Shown: piece after piece, positions 1 through 9,900 of the stretch | Position numbering within the stretch: the stretch's first letter is position 1 | Layout: each line of letters begins with the position of its first letter | Source: RGIG1927 sp045546275 | Lineage (GTDB): Bacteria; Bacillota; Clostridia; UMGS1883 | Assembly (NCBI GenBank): GCA_045546275.1 | Contig: JAZQCM010000033.1 | Coordinates: forward strand, 1-64,000 | Direction of reading: 5' to 3' | DNA length: 64,000 bases | Translations under genes and position numbers: made by a program | The notes under the pieces: generated by a model | What the model was told of the DNA's origin: nothing | Database searches by the model: none | What the model saw: the letters and a program-made list of their open reading frames with translations, nothing else

Positions 1-136
1 GCTTGTTTGCTATGCTTCGAAACAGTGTATATCCAACAGTTTTAATGTCATTATACACTATTTTGAGTAAAAAATCACTATTATTTAAGAACTTTCTTAA
101 ACCATCCTTATCCCAACTTGCGTTTAGTTTTTCATT
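1..136 (-). other. Open frame running off the left edge, unidentified
   Basis: After a TAA at 137-139, one minus-strand frame stays open to the window edge, about 45 codons. It reads like protein (lysine/asparagine rich, ending ..GYTLFRSIANK) but has no ATG in the visible part; a GTG lies inside. It is clearly more AT-rich than the genes to its right. It could be the remnant of a mobile-element gene or chance. I see no other feature in 1-157, and no convincing terminator hairpin after the gene that ends at 158. Confidence 0.2.
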
Positions 137-157
137 TTAGGCTGTTTTTTTTTGAAA

Positions 158-3100
158 TTATTTAATTAATGTTGACGCATCAAAGGTCAATATGTAGGTT
201 CCGTCCTTGTTATCGGTAACTGTCACAAGAGTTTTGATTTTTGAATTATTGTTATTAATTCTCACGTATTCTGTGGCAATATTTGTATTGATAACAGCTT
301 TTCCTACAGGAGTGAGCTTAACTTTGTAGGTTGTTCCCGAAACACTCGCTTCACTCACCTCAAAGAATGCACCATCGCCGGAATATGCACCGTTTTCGCC
401 TGTGTATTCACTAAGGCCTTCTGTTGAAAAGCCCAATCTTATACCTGTCTGGTTAACGTAGGCATTGAGCACCGCCAGAAGCTCTTCCGACATTTCGTCG
501 TAGTTGCCGTTGGGGTCGTCGTTTTCGCCGTAGCTGCCGTCGAAGCCCTTTGCAAGTAAACCTCGTGCAACCTGGTACACACTTCGTGTAACGCTGTTGC
601 CCGTAAAGGTTTGCCCGTCAACTGTTACATACGCTGTTGCGGTAAATTCACGGTTGAAGTTGCCCTCCGCAAGGTTTGTAATTGCCGAGGTGTAAACCTC
701 GCCCTTCTTTTGCCAGAGTGTTGCAGGAATGTCAACTGCTTCGGCACTGCTTCCTTCGGCAGTTATTTTAACACCAAAGGTTGCACCACTTATACTTGCA
801 AGTGAGTCGGCATAGTCAACGGTTGTGATAAATCTCAAGCCGCTTCCGTCGCCAACCTTTCCTGTTTCTTCATTAACACCCTCACCAACTCTTACCTGTG
901 CGCCGTCAACCATTTCAACGCCTGCAGTGGCAGGTGCATATTCTCCGTCTGAAGGTGAAAAGGCTGCTGTTTTGCCATTTTCTACCGCATACACCTTTTC
1001 GCCGTCGGTAAAGGCAACAACGCCTTCTGCAGAAGAATACATTTTAACCGTGTCGCCCTCTTTTAAGGTAAAGCCCTCTGCCGCATTTGGCACAACAGAG
1101 CCGTTCTTTGTAACCTTGTCAGCACCCGAAACTGCAACAGTTTTTCCGCCCTGTACAATGTTAAGATAGCTTGCAAGGCCTTCGTAGGCAGCACCTGCAA
1201 CGCATGATTCACGCTCTGCAATGTATGCTGCACCCCAGCCTGCGTTAAGCCTTATTGTAAGAGTTTCAAGGTTCATTGCATTTGCTTTTTTCATTGGCTC
1301 GGTAATGTCAAGTGTTATATAGTCTGCAACATATGCATAGGAGGGTGTGAATATTGGTTCGGTAAAGCCTTCCAAGAGAGGCGCAGTAGCTGATGTGTAG
1401 CTACCCAGTTCGCCCGCTTCAACCCATGCAGCGTCGTTCACCGCATAGCCTGCAAGACGGATTGACTTATTATTGTTGGAGAAGGTGTTACCGTGCCAGC
1501 TTGTAACGTAGAAGTTTGCATAAACCAATTCGCCCTCAGTTGCATTAACCACAGGGAATTGGAAAAATCCAACTCTTGTACTGCCTAAGGTTGAGGGAGT
1601 TGCTGTTGCAATATCATTGCCGTCAGCATCTTGAATGGGTCCACGGTCGTCACCGCCTGCCGATGCCACAAACACGTGGTATGTGGGGTACTGTTTGTTA
1701 ATACCCTTTACCTGACCGCCTTCAACATAAGCATCTTCTAAAACAGCGTATTTGTTTTCAACAGGGTAAACAGTAACAGTTTCTTCGCCTGTAACGGTGG
1801 TTTCGGGTATTTTGTAAAATGCCGCTGTATTATCTTCGGAGGCAAAGTAAACCTCGCCTTCGCTTATTGTGTAGCTCATGTTTTCGTTTGCATTGCACTG
1901 CACAGCCTTAACAGTTTCGCCCTTTTCGTTCACAAAGTTAACGTCCACCAATGGTGCAGAGCAAACCTTAATATTTTTAAGTGTCAAGCCACCGTCGGCA
2001 ACGTTGTTGCCACGAAGGTTAATTGTGTTAATAGCATCGGGCGACTGCTCTTTACGGAAGGTTTTGTCAAGAACAGAGTATTGTGTGCCGTCGCTTGCTG
2101 TTACATACACGCTCACTGTGTCGGTAACAGGGTCTGCCTCAACAAGTATTCTATAGGTTTCCCCTGCTTTAACACCGCTTTTGATTGTGGTACCGCCGTC
2201 GCTGGTGCCCTTGTTGTTACCGCCGGTAAGCTTTAAGTTGCCACCGTTGGGGGAAATGTTGAATGCACCGCTTCCCCACTTTGTACCGTTGTAACCAAAG
2301 TTTGCACCTGTGTCGGAAACTGCATTTATAACCATATCAAACTCAATACGGAAAAATGCATACATTGCATCATCAAATGTAATATTATTATCTGCCTTAC
2401 CCTTTGAGGTTGTTTCGGGAAGCTCAAAGCTTAAGGGAAGCACCGTTACTGTTGCCTCGGCTAATTTACTTGTTTCGTTACAAGTACCGTAAACAACATT
2501 TTCACCGGGTGTAAGATTATCTAAATCCCATGAGGAAATTGTAACCGTAGTTTCAACGCCCTCTGCCGTAATTGCATCAAGGCTCATGGGCAAAATGGGG
2601 CTGTTTCCTTCAATAACTGTTGTGCTTACCTTTTCAATTGTTGCAACGTCGTCTAAGGTGTAGGTAATTGTAACGGAGCCTGTGGATGCTGTGGGGGTAA
2701 AGGTTTCGGCATTTGTGCCGTCACGCTTGTACATAACCCCCTCATATTCCACCGTATCGGCACCATATTGTGACAAATCAAGCGCCTGACCTATATTTGC
2801 ACTTACTAAAACCGAAGGCAGTATTTCAACGCCGTTTGCCACAAACTTAATTGTGGTTGCATTTGTCATGTCAAAGGTGATTTTTGCACTATCGGGTGCA
2901 TCAATTTTAGTTCCGCCCACATACAAATCATATGTTCCCACTCTGTCACCTATTGCCATGTTAAACTCGTATTTAACACTGTTACCTGTAACTGTTTTCT
3001 GGTCAATATGGCGGAAGGAGGAGTCGGGAGCTGTAACAATGCTTTCCCCCTCCTTTATTACAAGAAGAGTGGACTTTTGTGCTTCTTCGGGCGATGCGTA

Positions 3101-3238
3101 AACAACAGTTACATGAACTGTTCTTCCGCTGTCCATTCCAACCCCTGCAACAAGTGACTGAATTGTTGCAGCAGAGGAGGTGATTGCCATTGAAAGAGCA
3201 AGAACAATACTTATAATTACAAAAAATATCTTTTTCAT
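158..3238 (-). CDS. Large secreted multidomain protein, DNRLRE-like core, bookend type
   Basis: A 1026-residue secreted protein of unknown function. Signal peptide at residues 1-23 (cleavage near SSA/A). In order: an N-terminal region (24-125) closely matching that of the protein encoded at 16942-22743; MucBP-like and Ig-like strands (about 128-270); a LamG-like beta-sandwich (273-430); a DNRLRE/disaggregatase-like domain (about 500-693), the type that often binds cell-wall or glycan ligands; and a C-terminal region (about 770-1026) with the GLRFITT and INNNNSK signatures shared with the same paralogue. No LPXTG, SLH or dockerin is visible. Translation starts at ATG 3238 with AGGAGGTG 7 nt upstream, 16 nt after the GH16 gene, so the two are co-transcribed. 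It is probably a surface or secreted adhesion/glycan-binding partner of the GH16 enzyme (inference). Confidence 0.8.
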   Translation of the reverse strand: MKKIFFVIISIVLALSMAITSSAATIQSLVAGVGMDSGRTVHVTVVYASPEEAQKSTLLVIKEGESIVTAPDSSFRHIDQKTVTGNSVKYEFNMAIGDRVGTYDLYVGGTKIDAPDSAKITFDMTNATTIKFVANGVEILPSVLVSANIGQALDLSQYGADTVEYEGVMYKRDGTNAETFTPTASTGSVTITYTLDDVATIEKVSTTVIEGNSPILPMSLDAITAEGVETTVTISSWDLDNLTPGENVVYGTCNETSKLAEATVTVLPLSFELPETTSKGKADNNITFDDAMYAFFRIEFDMVINAVSDTGANFGYNGTKWGSGAFNISPNGGNLKLTGGNNKGTSDGGTTIKSGVKAGETYRILVEADPVTDTVSVYVTASDGTQYSVLDKTFRKEQSPDAINTINLRGNNVADGGLTLKNIKVCSAPLVDVNFVNEKGETVKAVQCNANENMSYTISEGEVYFASEDNTAAFYKIPETTVTGEETVTVYPVENKYAVLEDAYVEGGQVKGINKQYPTYHVFVASAGGDDRGPIQDADGNDIATATPSTLGSTRVGFFQFPVVNATEGELVYANFYVTSWHGNTFSNNNKSIRLAGYAVNDAAWVEAGELGSYTSATAPLLEGFTEPIFTPSYAYVADYITLDITEPMKKANAMNLETLTIRLNAGWGAAYIAERESCVAGAAYEGLASYLNIVQGGKTVAVSGADKVTKNGSVVPNAAEGFTLKEGDTVKMYSSAEGVVAFTDGEKVYAVENGKTAAFSPSDGEYAPATAGVEMVDGAQVRVGEGVNEETGKVGDGSGLRFITTVDYADSLASISGATFGVKITAEGSSAEAVDIPATLWQKKGEVYTSAITNLAEGNFNREFTATAYVTVDGQTFTGNSVTRSVYQVARGLLAKGFDGSYGENDDPNGNYDEMSEELLAVLNAYVNQTGIRLGFSTEGLSEYTGENGAYSGDGAFFEVSEASVSGTTYKVKLTPVGKAVINTNIATEYVRINNNNSKIKTLVTVTDNKDGTYILTFDASTLIK

Positions 3239-3254
3239 AGCTTGGCACCTCCTA

Positions 3255-6200
3255 TTAATACTGGAAGGACCTGAACCACTGAAGGCTCAAGGATTTTCCG
3301 TATTCACTGGGAAGAGATGATTCCCAGCCGCCGACGCCGTTATTGATGATAAGTACCATACCGCCCTGGGAATTCTGATAGTTAACAATGTCACCTGTGT
3401 AGCGGGCAAAGCACTGTCCGTCGTAGTACATATCCATGTAGTTATAGCCCCAGTCAAGTGCATAGGTGTGATATTCTGTACGAAGGTTTGTACCCTGATA
3501 CCAACTGCCCTGAGCACTGCCTGACCAGTGCATGTTTGTAAACCAGCCGTGCGCCCCTGCACTACCCGAGGAGGAAAGATATTCGAAAATGTCTGTTTCG
3601 GGCGGCCATGCGTTAGCACCACTGAGCCAGAAGGCTGTCCAGTAACCATAGCCACAGTCAGGCTGTCTGAAGCTGCCCTCCATATAGCTCTGTCGCCAGA
3701 ACTTGTTACTGCCGTAGGAATCCTTTAATGCAATAACGCCTACATATGCCTGATACTTTTTCCAGCCTCCGAAGCCGTAGCTTGAAAGGTCAATACCTGT
3801 TTGTCCGTCGTCGTCCTTGGGCCAGTCGTTGTCGCCTATTTTATTTGCCTTAAGGTGAATGTTGCCATCGCTTACAGTAATTGCACTTGCACGGCAAAGC
3901 CCGTAGTGATTGTGATGGTCACCCCACGGATACTGAGAAATCCATTTGTTTGTATTAAGACTTGTTCCGTTAAAGTTGTCGCTTACTCTTGAATCAGAGG
4001 CTTCACTTCTTAAGTAGAACACGCTTCTGTTTCTTTCAAATCTTCTCCACACAACGGTAGAGCCGGAATTATTATACAAATATCTGTTGGGGTCACGGTA
4101 TGCAGCATAGGAAACTGTGCTCTTACCATAGCCGTTGGGGTCTGTATTACCCTCCTGCTTAAAAAAGGTTGCATTTGCCTTAAAACGTGCAGTGTTACTA
4201 AAAGGCTGAACCTGCACCGCATTATCCGTTCCGGGCACAATTGTTAAAAAGTATCCGGGGCGGTTCATAACCTCAAATGACACACCATCAGAATCCATAA
4301 GACCTGTTCTTTCAACAAAACGGGTGTACCTGGGGTCTTGCTTTTCGTTAAAGTCGCTTATTTCATTACCCTGATGGTGCAGAAAGTTACCTGTGCCATG
4401 AGTTGCCTGAAGTCGGACAATTCCGTGAACAGCACTCTTTGTGTTCTGTGTGCTGCCCAGGTCTGTTACTGTAATGTCGCCCACATACATGTTGCTTCCT
4501 TCACCGATACCTGTGTTGAAGGAAAGTGTATCAAGCCTTCTTGTGGGCCAGCTTTCAACGCTTGTGGAAATATCTGCCGTTCTTGTCTGTGTGTTCACAC
4601 CATCATCAATAGTCAAATCATAGGAATACTTTGTAGGATTAACAACAATTGTCACCTTCCAGGGATTTCCCTTGGCAAGTGCTGTCACGCCGCCTACAAG
4701 TCTCTCATAGCTGCCTTTATGAAATCCGTTGCCACCATATCTGTTAAGCTGCAGATTGCTCTCGTCAACAACAGAAGGCATAAACCTTAACTGTGCACCA
4801 TAGCAATCAACATCTTCTCTTCCTGAGCCCAGGCTGAAGCCACCATAGCTGCCTGCAATGGTATCGTACAGTGTGAAATCAATCTGATATGCATTGTTAT
4901 TGTCAGGGACAGGAATTGATACAAACGCCTGAACACCGCCTGCACCATTTGTTTGGTCAGTAACTCTTCCCACATTGTCATAAAGGTGAAGCGCCTTTCC
5001 TTCAATGCCCGACGCTGCCGGTGCATTTGTAAGCTCTGCATAAAGCTCTTTTCCCAAGGAGCCTGTGTATTCAGCCTGTGTATCACTTGTGTTGATGAAG
5101 GTCATTTCACCGTTGTTTGATTCTGTCATGTCAATTGTGCCCAGAACCTTCTTCTCTGAAGCTTTGATTTCTTCTTCATAGTGAGAAATTTCTACATCGT
5201 CAACGTAGTATTCACAGTTGCTGCCCGCACCTGTATTGAACACAAGCCATTTCGCCTCAAGTCCGCTCCATGCGGAAATACGGGCAAATTCAATGTCGTT
5301 ATAGTTAAAGTATATTGGCTTTGTTTCAATGTTAAAGCCATCGGTTACTGTAATGTCGGCTCTTCTTGCGGTGGGGTCAACATCCATTGAAATGCTGAGC
5401 ACGCTGTTTTTCTGGAACACAGTATCCATAAAGGAAACAAGGGAGCCTTCGTTAAAGTAGTTTGAAACAAGTCTCTTCAGCACAATACCATCGTCGGTGT
5501 TATCCATTCTTATTTGCAAAGCTGCATAGTGACTTAAATCGTTACCGCCTGAAACCATTTCATCAGTAAGTGAAAATCCCGACCAGTAGCCGCTGTTTTC
5601 TTCGCCTGTTTCTAAAGTTTCGGGAACAAACATTTTAAATGAAATGTTGTATCTGCCTCTGTCGGATGCAGTTTGGTATTTTTTTGCAGCAAGCAGACCG
5701 CCTGCGCCCTTTGCAGCATCGGTTGTTCTGCCAACATTGTCGTAAAGGTGGAGCGCTGTTTCGCTTGAGCCATAGCCTGCTTCCACAGGAAGGTTACTAA
5801 CCTTTGCGTAAAGCTCTGTACCCAAAGAGGGTGTGTAGCTTGAATAATTCCTTTCGTCCATGCTCTTTGCAAGCCAGCCGTCAGCAATTGAGCTGTTGGA
5901 AGAAGTGGGGAGTGAAGTTCCTGCAGCATCGTCAAAGGTGAAAGACTCAACCAACTCGGGTTCATCGTAGCCAATAAGTGTACCAAAGGCTTCAATTTCG
6001 GAAATTGTAACCCAGTTGTTACTATCGGGTTCTGCTCTTTCAACCACATTTACCCTTACAAATCTGCAAACTGTTTCATCAATTTCAAAATACTGCACCT
6101 GGTCTGTAAGCTCACTTACAGTTTCATCTAAAACGCAGGTGTAGTTTCTGCCGTCCATACTTGTAAGAACTGTGAACACATACCTACGGGTGCTTCCCGA

Positions 6201-6797
6201 GCCGAAAGCAATGCCAACCTTGTTCACTGAGTATTCCGCATCCAAAAATGCGGAAACAGAGTGCTGTTCGTCACGTGTAACGCCCTTTGCAGACCAATAG
6301 GTGGACAAATCACCATCGGCAATGGCGGTCACACGATGACTGCTTTCCGATTCGCAGGAGGCAAAAACCATGTCCTCGGTAATTTCAATCTGATCTTCGT
6401 TAATAACGCCTTCGGGAACCTCACTGGACACAATGCTGTCACACACAGGAATCATTGTGTCATTAATCCAGAAATGCATCATAACGTATTCGCCTGCATC
6501 GGAATCATAATCCTGATACAAGGTAGCTTTTTTCTTTGTTCCCACACCTGCGGGAACTGCAATTTTTTCTTTTTCCATTGTATATCCCGAAAAAGTGTTA
6601 CTGAATACCGACTTGTACACCGTAACATATCCGCTTACATCGGATTGGTTGGTAATGTCAATAACACATCTTAAGGTGCCTGAGTCTTTTATTGCATTAA
6701 CCTTTGCAGTGGCATCAAAGTCCTCTGCCAGAACACCTGCCGGAAATACGGATAAAATCACAACAATAACAAGAATTGCCGATAATATCCTTCTCAT
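3255..6797 (-). CDS. Secreted multimodular GH16 family endo-glycanase
   Basis: 1180-residue extracellular glycoside hydrolase. Signal peptide 1-24; an N-terminal beta domain; an F5/8 type C (discoidin) domain about 143-275; two related LamG-like modules (about 283-540 and 548-790), both with the LHLYDNVGR motif; a CBM42/AbfB-like beta-trefoil (about 790-925, GVSFEVMNRPGYF and ATFF motifs); and a C-terminal GH16 catalytic domain (about 935-1180). The catalytic signature ExDxxE is intact as E1067-T-D1069-I-F-E1072, nucleophile and acid/base. GH16 covers beta-1,3-glucanases, beta-galactanases, agarases and others; substrate cannot be read off. Galactan or arabinogalactan is plausible given the CBM42-like module and the pectinolytic neighbours. 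First gene of a two-gene operon with its own consensus promoter. Start ATG 6797 with GGAGGGG. Confidence 0.9.
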   Translation of the reverse strand: MRRILSAILVIVVILSVFPAGVLAEDFDATAKVNAIKDSGTLRCVIDITNQSDVSGYVTVYKSVFSNTFSGYTMEKEKIAVPAGVGTKKKATLYQDYDSDAGEYVMMHFWINDTMIPVCDSIVSSEVPEGVINEDQIEITEDMVFASCESESSHRVTAIADGDLSTYWSAKGVTRDEQHSVSAFLDAEYSVNKVGIAFGSGSTRRYVFTVLTSMDGRNYTCVLDETVSELTDQVQYFEIDETVCRFVRVNVVERAEPDSNNWVTISEIEAFGTLIGYDEPELVESFTFDDAAGTSLPTSSNSSIADGWLAKSMDERNYSSYTPSLGTELYAKVSNLPVEAGYGSSETALHLYDNVGRTTDAAKGAGGLLAAKKYQTASDRGRYNISFKMFVPETLETGEENSGYWSGFSLTDEMVSGGNDLSHYAALQIRMDNTDDGIVLKRLVSNYFNEGSLVSFMDTVFQKNSVLSISMDVDPTARRADITVTDGFNIETKPIYFNYNDIEFARISAWSGLEAKWLVFNTGAGSNCEYYVDDVEISHYEEEIKASEKKVLGTIDMTESNNGEMTFINTSDTQAEYTGSLGKELYAELTNAPAASGIEGKALHLYDNVGRVTDQTNGAGGVQAFVSIPVPDNNNAYQIDFTLYDTIAGSYGGFSLGSGREDVDCYGAQLRFMPSVVDESNLQLNRYGGNGFHKGSYERLVGGVTALAKGNPWKVTIVVNPTKYSYDLTIDDGVNTQTRTADISTSVESWPTRRLDTLSFNTGIGEGSNMYVGDITVTDLGSTQNTKSAVHGIVRLQATHGTGNFLHHQGNEISDFNEKQDPRYTRFVERTGLMDSDGVSFEVMNRPGYFLTIVPGTDNAVQVQPFSNTARFKANATFFKQEGNTDPNGYGKSTVSYAAYRDPNRYLYNNSGSTVVWRRFERNRSVFYLRSEASDSRVSDNFNGTSLNTNKWISQYPWGDHHNHYGLCRASAITVSDGNIHLKANKIGDNDWPKDDDGQTGIDLSSYGFGGWKKYQAYVGVIALKDSYGSNKFWRQSYMEGSFRQPDCGYGYWTAFWLSGANAWPPETDIFEYLSSSGSAGAHGWFTNMHWSGSAQGSWYQGTNLRTEYHTYALDWGYNYMDMYYDGQCFARYTGDIVNYQNSQGGMVLIINNGVGGWESSLPSEYGKSLSLQWFRSFQY

Positions 6798-6828
6798 ATT
6801 TACCCCTCCAAATATATACTATAATTCA

Positions 6829-6857
6829 ATTTTATCACCACAGGAATTTTATGTCAA
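6829..6857 (-). promoter_or_regulatory. Sigma-A-like promoter of the first GH16 cassette
   Basis: On the minus strand: -35 TTGACA, 17-nt spacer, -10 TAAAAT, followed about 30 nt later by GGAGGGG and the ATG of the GH16 gene. No obvious operator is seen. Confidence 0.75.
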
Positions 6858-6888
6858 GAAAATAGAGCAATTTCCCCATTATTACGGA

Positions 6889-6916
6889 AAAAAGGGCACC
6901 GAAAGGTGCCCTTTTT
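6889..6916 (-). terminator. Intrinsic terminator after the CE12-like esterase gene
   Basis: Twelve-base-pair stem (AAAAAGGGCACC / GGTGCCCTTTTT) with a GAAA tetraloop and U-tract, one base after the stop codon. It ends the pectate lyase-lipoprotein-esterase operon. Confidence 0.9.
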
Positions 6917-6917
6917 G

Positions 6918-9900
6918 TTATTCCATTTCAAATATTTTCACTTCACCTGTGTGAGCTACTGAAAACACAACCTCTGCCTCTTCCCCTTCTTTGAGGGCGA
7001 CAGTTTTTGTTAAGATTCTTTCAAGCTCATTGCCGTTATAAAGCGCTGCAACGTATGCATGCTCTCCGTCAGTCTTCGCCTTTACTGTAACAACAATTTT
7101 GTCCCCGTGGTTTTCCACGTTCTTAACGGTTGAGCTTTGGCAGTTGTCACGGACTGCAAAAAGTGAAAGCTGTTGGCTTGCAGAGGAATAGCCGTATGTT
7201 GCGCTGACTTTTGAAAGGCAGGCTGCCTTAGTTAAAAAAGGTTCAATTTCTATTTCTCTGCCTGTGGCTTTATTTACAATGCTGCCAAAAACAGCACCCT
7301 TTTCAAAATCAGCGGAAATTTTAACCTTGTACCAGTCATTAACACCAACGTAGTTATTTGAAATAACCTTTTCGCCGCTTTCGCCTGCAATGTAGCTAAT
7401 GCCATTCTTGCCCTTGCCACAGATTGAGAAAATCACATTCCCCTCACTATCCATAAGGTCAAAGGAGGAATTTCTGCCCTTTGCGGTGTCAACATCGTTT
7501 TTCCACTCAAAGAAAACGGTAAGGTTTTTCAAAGTTTTAACCTTTTCGTCCAGTTCTTTAACAGAGCTTGCACGGTTTGCAGTTCCAACACCTGTTAAAA
7601 GGTGGAGCACTCCGTCACCTGCTTTAGCTTCTTTGTCAAAGCCCCAGGTGTTGTTAATATTGTCAAAGGTTTCGTACAAAACATAGCTTCCGTCACGCCC
7701 GAAAACAAGTGTTACATTGTTTTCGCCCTCAGGTAAAAGAGAGTCGATTGCTTCGTTTTGTGAGTACTTGAAATAGTAAATATCCATGCAGTCGCCCTTT
7801 TTTATTATAACAGGCTCCTTGTAGCTTTCATTTGTTACAAACTTCATTTTTTCATGAAGCTCTTTTCCGTTTGCATCTTCGGTTACTTTTACTTTTTTAA
7901 GCACATTTCCCTTTGTGTCGATAACATTTATGTCAACACTTGTTTTGGGTGTTTGCTTAAGAAACTTTGCCGTAATATCCATACCCTTGTAAAGCCTTAC
8001 GTCAATAGCTTCCTTTTGGGAGTATTCGTAATCTCCGCAAAACCAGCCTGCAAATCTGCCGTTTTCATTGGGCAAAGCAGTAAGTGTAACCCATTGACCG
8101 GAATTTACTTCCTTACCCGTTATATCCTCCATGTCAATAAGTGCTTTTCCGTACTCATTGCCCAAAGTTGTAACATTAATAGTTGCCTTGGTTTTTTCGT
8201 ACTGATTGCATTTTGCACCAAAAAGGTTTGAAAGCTGTACGTCAACCTTGCCCTCACAATTTATAACAAACCTATTAAGGTTCTGTACCTGTGGCTGGTT
8301 AAAGGTTTGGTAATTGGCAAGAACCTTTGTGCTTTCATTACCATTTGCACTTACCTTTAAAAATCCCTCGTCCATGTCAAGAATGCAAGTAACCTTTGTA
8401 AAGTTATCACCTGTTTCACACAACATTTTGTCATTTAACATAACTTTATTGTCCAAAACTTCAAAAAGGGTAATATAATCGCCCTGAATGTAGGGCAGGG
8501 AATTTCGCCATGAGTTTGATAAAGCAAAGCTTATTTTTCCGCCCATGCCTTTTTTAATGTCCACAGAAAATTCGTACCTGCCCTTTGGCGCAATGCCTCC
8601 GTCAGTCTGCGAAAGAGCACGTGACAGGCTGAAGCTTTCGCCGGAAAGGTGCACAAAGGTTTTTCCATTTTCGCTTTTAAGGCTGTCGTTTTTTAAGTTT
8701 CCGCCAAAGGACCAGTCGCCACTTCCTGTTAAGCGGTGGTAGCCATAGTAGTCAAAGTTTTCCTCATCGCTGTCACTTGTTGCAAGAACATATGCCGAGT
8801 ACTCCCCGGGAATGTAGTCCTTGGAAAAGTTTTTAATGTTTTCAATGGGCTTGTCGCCATCTGCCATGTCAACTGCAGCCATGTAAACACGGTAAGAGCC
8901 TTCATTTGCCTTGGGCAAGTCTTCCTTATTGAAATAAAGTGTGTAAACACTGCCGTTATTTGCGGCAGAATTGTCAATGTGGCTTTCAATTGTTGTCTGA
9001 TAGGTTTTATCATTTATCTGAACAAATGCCGCCGCATAGCTTGAAAGCTGGTTTTTATCCAGAAGCTTACACTTTACCGACAAAATTTCGTTATGGTTAT
9101 TAATTTCAACATCGGTAATTTCAAGGGGGTATTCATATTTAACAGTATTGTCAAAGTACGCCCAGGCATTGTTTGCAGGGAAGCCTCCTTGTAAAATATT
9201 TTCCTCCACCCTTACAGGCTTTTCACTTTTGCCTGTATTAAACCTTGTGAGTAAAGGCTTTAAAGCAGGGTAGGCTTCACAATCGGCGTTTTCAAAAAAC
9301 AGGTATGCTAAGTTTTCTGCACCTGTGTCGTTAGGATGGGTGTGATCAACGTCCGTTGCACCTTTGTGCGACTGGAAGTAATAGTACACAAGTTTTTTTT
9401 CGTTGGTATATTTCTGTCCGTTCACAACACCTTCCTTTGTAATTTCGCCAAACCACTTAAGGCTTGGCTCGTTAAGGTCAACAAAGGCAATTTTGTCGTA
9501 TTCAGTATTTTTTTGGTCAACAAACTTTTTTGCCGCATCCGAAAAGCCCTTTAAGGAGCTGTGCCAGGTGTTTGTTTGTTCATCAAAATTATTAATTCGG
9601 TCAATAGGCCCCACAAGAATAAGTGTTGCGCCCACCTTTTTACAAGCCTCGTAATACTTGCCTATAACGCTTTCGTAGCCGGGCACACCGTCGCTTTTGT
9701 GGTTGTGTCCGTACTCAACCCACAAAAAGTCCCCTTCTTTAAGCCTGTCCTTAACCACGTTAAAATGGCTGTTATCGTGAGCTGACAAACCGCCCTCGCC
9801 TTCATTTACCATGGCAATGGTTTCGGGCAGGTATTTTGTAACCGCGGTGCCCACACCTGTGTAATTCTGCAGCGGGAAAAATGGCAACGCACCGCCACCG

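Noticed and set aside
3255..6797. GH16 with inactivated catalytic site
   Set aside because: E1067, D1069 and E1072 of the ExDxxE motif are all present.
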